From Gemmatimonadaceae bacterium (GTDB taxonomy: Bacteria; Gemmatimonadota; Gemmatimonadetes; Gemmatimonadales; Gemmatimonadaceae), in assembly GCA_035606695.1 (NCBI GenBank), contig DATNEW010000021.1:1-57757 (forward strand): a stretch of DNA of 57,757 bases, in the 5' to 3' direction. The translations under genes were made by a program, and so were the position numbers. Under the pieces are notes generated by a model, which made no database searches, was not told the origin of the DNA, and saw only the letters and a list, made by a program, of their open reading frames with translations. Each line of letters opens with the position of its first letter. Within the stretch, counting starts at the first letter, position 1. This document shows positions 55,885 to 57,757 of this stretch, piece by piece.

Positions 55885-57060
55885 ATGATGTACGATCGCC
55901 ATCTCTTCACGTCCGAATCCGTCACCGAGGGTCACCCGGACAAGGTCGCTGACGCGATCTCGGACGCGATCCTCGACGCCATTCTCACCGACGACGCGAA
56001 CGCGCGCGTCGCGTGCGAGACGCTCGTCACCACCGGCCTTGCCTGCGTCGCCGGTGAGATCACGACGTCCACGTACGTGCACGTCCCCGACGTCGTGCGC
56101 TCGACTATCGAGCGGATCGGCTACACCGATCCCGCGTATGGCTTCGACAGCAAGACATGCGCGGTGATGAGCACGATCGACCGCCAGTCGCCGGACATCG
56201 CGATGGGGGTCGATACCGGCGGGGCCGGCGACCAGGGCATGATGTTCGGCTATGCGACCGACGAGACCGAGGAGCTGATGCCGATGGCGATCCTGCTCGC
56301 GCATCGCTTGACGGAAGCGCTTGCCGCGCGTCGCAAGAACGACGACATCAAATGGCTCCGGCCCGACGGCAAGGCGCAGGTCACCGTGGTGTACGAGGAC
56401 AAGCGCCCGGTGGCCGTGGACACGGTCGTCATCTCGACGCAGCACGCGCCGGAGGCATCGGAGCGGCAGATCAGGAACGCGATCATCGAGCAGGTGATCG
56501 AACCGACGATTCCCGCGGAACTGCGCGCGAAGAAGCCCAAGTTTCACATCAATCCGACGGGGCGATTCGTGATCGGCGGACCGCAGGGCGACGCGGGACT
56601 CACCGGCCGAAAAATCATCGTCGATACCTACGGCGGCATGGGACGTCACGGCGGTGGCGCGTTCAGCGGCAAGGATCCGTCGAAGGTCGATCGTTCCGCG
56701 TGCTATGCGGCGCGGTGGGTCGCGAAGAACATCGTTGCCGCGAAGCTCGCGCAGCGGTGTGAAGTCCAGCTCGCGTACGCGATCGGCGTCGCGGAACCGG
56801 TCTCGGTGATGGTCGATACGTTCGGTACGTCGTCGGTACCGGAGTCGGCGATCATGGACGCGGTGCGCGAGGAGTTCGACCTCACGCCGCGCGGCATCAT
56901 CAAGGCGCTCGATCTTCGGAAGCCGATCTACAGCGCGACGTCGGCCTACGGCCACTTTGGCCGCACGCCGTGCAAGGTGGGAACGGGGCGGGGCGCTCCG
57001 ACGGCGTTTACGTGGGAGCGCACAGACCGGGCGAAGGTGCTTTCCCGTGCCGTCAAATAA
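55885..57060 (+). CDS. metK: S-adenosylmethionine synthase
   Basis: MetK makes S-adenosylmethionine from methionine and ATP. The 391-residue protein shows [20 protein letters not shown], the signature [12 protein letters not shown], and the P-loop-like [17 protein letters not shown]. The ATG at 55885 is 20 bases after ptsI; an ATG one codon later is equally possible. The short gap leaves no room for a SAM riboswitch. Its product feeds the radical-SAM enzymes MtaB and MiaB elsewhere in the window. Confidence 0.97.
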   Translation: MMYDRHLFTSESVTEGHPDKVADAISDAILDAILTDDANARVACETLVTTGLACVAGEITTSTYVHVPDVVRSTIERIGYTDPAYGFDSKTCAVMSTIDRQSPDIAMGVDTGGAGDQGMMFGYATDETEELMPMAILLAHRLTEALAARRKNDDIKWLRPDGKAQVTVVYEDKRPVAVDTVVISTQHAPEASERQIRNAIIEQVIEPTIPAELRAKKPKFHINPTGRFVIGGPQGDAGLTGRKIIVDTYGGMGRHGGGAFSGKDPSKVDRSACYAARWVAKNIVAAKLAQRCEVQLAYAIGVAEPVSVMVDTFGTSSVPESAIMDAVREEFDLTPRGIIKALDLRKPIYSATSAYGHFGRTPCKVGTGRGAPTAFTWERTDRAKVLSRAVK

Positions 57061-57087
57061 TCACGGAACTCGTATTACCATGTCATC

Positions 57088-57609
57088 ATGATTGAAGTCG
57101 TCGTATCGCGGTTGGGGATGGATCCGGGCACGCAGACGTACGTCGTGGTGCTGCAGGAGAAGGGCGGTGAGCGCCTGCTTCCGATCTGGATCGGCCAGCC
57201 GGAAGCGGAGTCGATCGTCATGCACATGCACAACATGAAGCGCGCGCGGCCGCTGACGCATGATCTCTGCAAATCGATGATTCTCGGACTCGGCGCCACG
57301 CTGCGGCGGGTGCAGATCACGCGCGTCGAAAACAACACCTATTACGGCGAGCTGCATCTCCTGCGCGACGGAAAAGTCGTGAATGTCGACTCGCGTCCGT
57401 CCGACGCGATCGCGATCGCGCTGCGTCTCGACGCGCCGATCTTTGCCGCCGAATCGCTGCTCGTCATTCCGGACGAAGACGATGAGCAGGCGGCCGAGAC
57501 GTTGTCGCCGCCGACCGCGGGGGGCGAGTCGTCGGAATTGAGCGCGGAGCAGCTCAAAGAGTATCTCGAGCATCTCCGGCCGGAGGATTTCGGTAAGTTC
57601 AAGCTGTGA
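57088..57609 (+). CDS. Bifunctional nuclease (BFN/DUF151) family protein
   Basis: The 173-residue protein has the DUF151/BFN domain over about residues 1-130: VVLQEKGGERLLPIWIGQPEAESI and VVNVDSRPSDAIAIALRL. A short acidic linker leads to a C-terminal helix ending LEHLRPEDFGKF, as in members with a UVR-like tail. Family members have been described as nucleases or as regulators; which applies here is unknown. It follows metK by 27 bases. Confidence 0.88.
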   Translation: MIEVVVSRLGMDPGTQTYVVVLQEKGGERLLPIWIGQPEAESIVMHMHNMKRARPLTHDLCKSMILGLGATLRRVQITRVENNTYYGELHLLRDGKVVNVDSRPSDAIAIALRLDAPIFAAESLLVIPDEDDEQAAETLSPPTAGGESSELSAEQLKEYLEHLRPEDFGKFKL

Positions 57610-57622
57610 TATTAATAGCAAC

Positions 57623-57757
57623 ATTGTTCCTCACTGCGGCGCTTCGCACCTCCGCTCGGAATTCCGCCGAGCCAGGGGCATTGTTCCTCACTGCGGCGCT
57701 TCGCACCTCCGCTCGGAATTCCGCCGAGCCAGGGGCATTGTTCCTCACTGCGGCGCT
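57623..57757 (+). repeat. Repeat A copies 6-8 in a tandem 57-bp array, running off the window end
   Basis: Three copies of repeat A (57626-57667, 57683-57724, 57740 onward, the last cut by the window edge) occur with an exact 57-bp period. Each is separated by the same 15-base spacer containing GAGCCAGGGGCATT. The full copies appear identical. The array starts 14 bases after the BFN gene and probably continues beyond the window. Identical units argue for recent amplification. Confidence 0.92.

Noticed and set aside
57623-57757. The tandem repeat as a CRISPR array
   Set aside because: Spacers between units are identical rather than unique and only about 15 bases; copies of the same repeat are dispersed singly elsewhere, and no cas gene is visible.

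Overview
This 57.8 kb window is a gene-dense, high-GC stretch of bacterial chromosome. The cell is probably Gram-negative: there are signal-peptide and lipobox proteins, two likely outer-membrane beta-barrels, ComEC, and a MurE with the meso-diaminopimelate DNPR motif. The gene content and order, a complete mannose-class PTS beside HprK, and the dispersed intergenic repeats suggest Gemmatimonadota. That assignment is an inference from general knowledge and was not tested by a search. I saw no transposase, phage gene, CRISPR array, rRNA or tRNA.

Layout. Positions 1-13.1 kb hold a division and cell-wall (dcw) cluster: ftsI (3' end, PASTA domain), murE, murF, mraY, murD, ftsW, murG, murC, ftsQ, ftsA, ftsZ. 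murB and ddl are absent from their common place between murC and ftsQ. Positions 13.2-19.5 kb carry an M23 endopeptidase, a vWA-domain membrane protein, ftsY and recG. Positions 19.5-21.6 kb (minus strand) carry a sensor kinase translationally coupled to a coiled-coil lipoprotein. Positions 21.8-26.7 kb carry asnS, convergent mazG, and an alr-deoB-cdd operon with a good promoter in front. This runs by ATGA overlaps into a lipoprotein and a beta-barrel gene (26.7-29.1 kb), then a response-regulator/kinase fusion and the tRNA methylthiotransferases mtaB and miaB (to 33.1 kb).

Positions 33-42.3 kb carry a beta-propeller lipoprotein, comEC, a small HELRH putative metalloprotein, fbp, a methylmalonyl-CoA mutase catalytic subunit, an FmdB-type zinc-ribbon protein and argS. 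Positions 42.4-49.4 kb carry a PfkB kinase, purM, a beta-barrel protein and a riboflavin operon (ribD-ribE-ribBA-ribH) running into nusB. Positions 49.4-57.6 kb carry a GT4 glycosyltransferase, hprK, PTS EIIA-EIIB-EIIC-EIID, HPr, Enzyme I, metK and a bifunctional-nuclease-family protein. Most neighbours overlap by 1-4 bases or lie within a few bases, implying long co-transcribed blocks.

The most unusual signal is between the genes. A 42-bp element ('A', carrying GGAATTCC) occurs eight times, the last copy cut by the window end, in both orientations and always intergenic. One copy is flanked by perfect 11-bp direct repeats, and the last copies form a tandem array with a 57-bp period. A second family ('B', about 100-170 bp, ends TGTCATCC...GGATGAC in inverted orientation) sits after murG, the beta-propeller gene, fbp and argS. 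Families A and B share an internal core, so they look like two forms of one repeat system.
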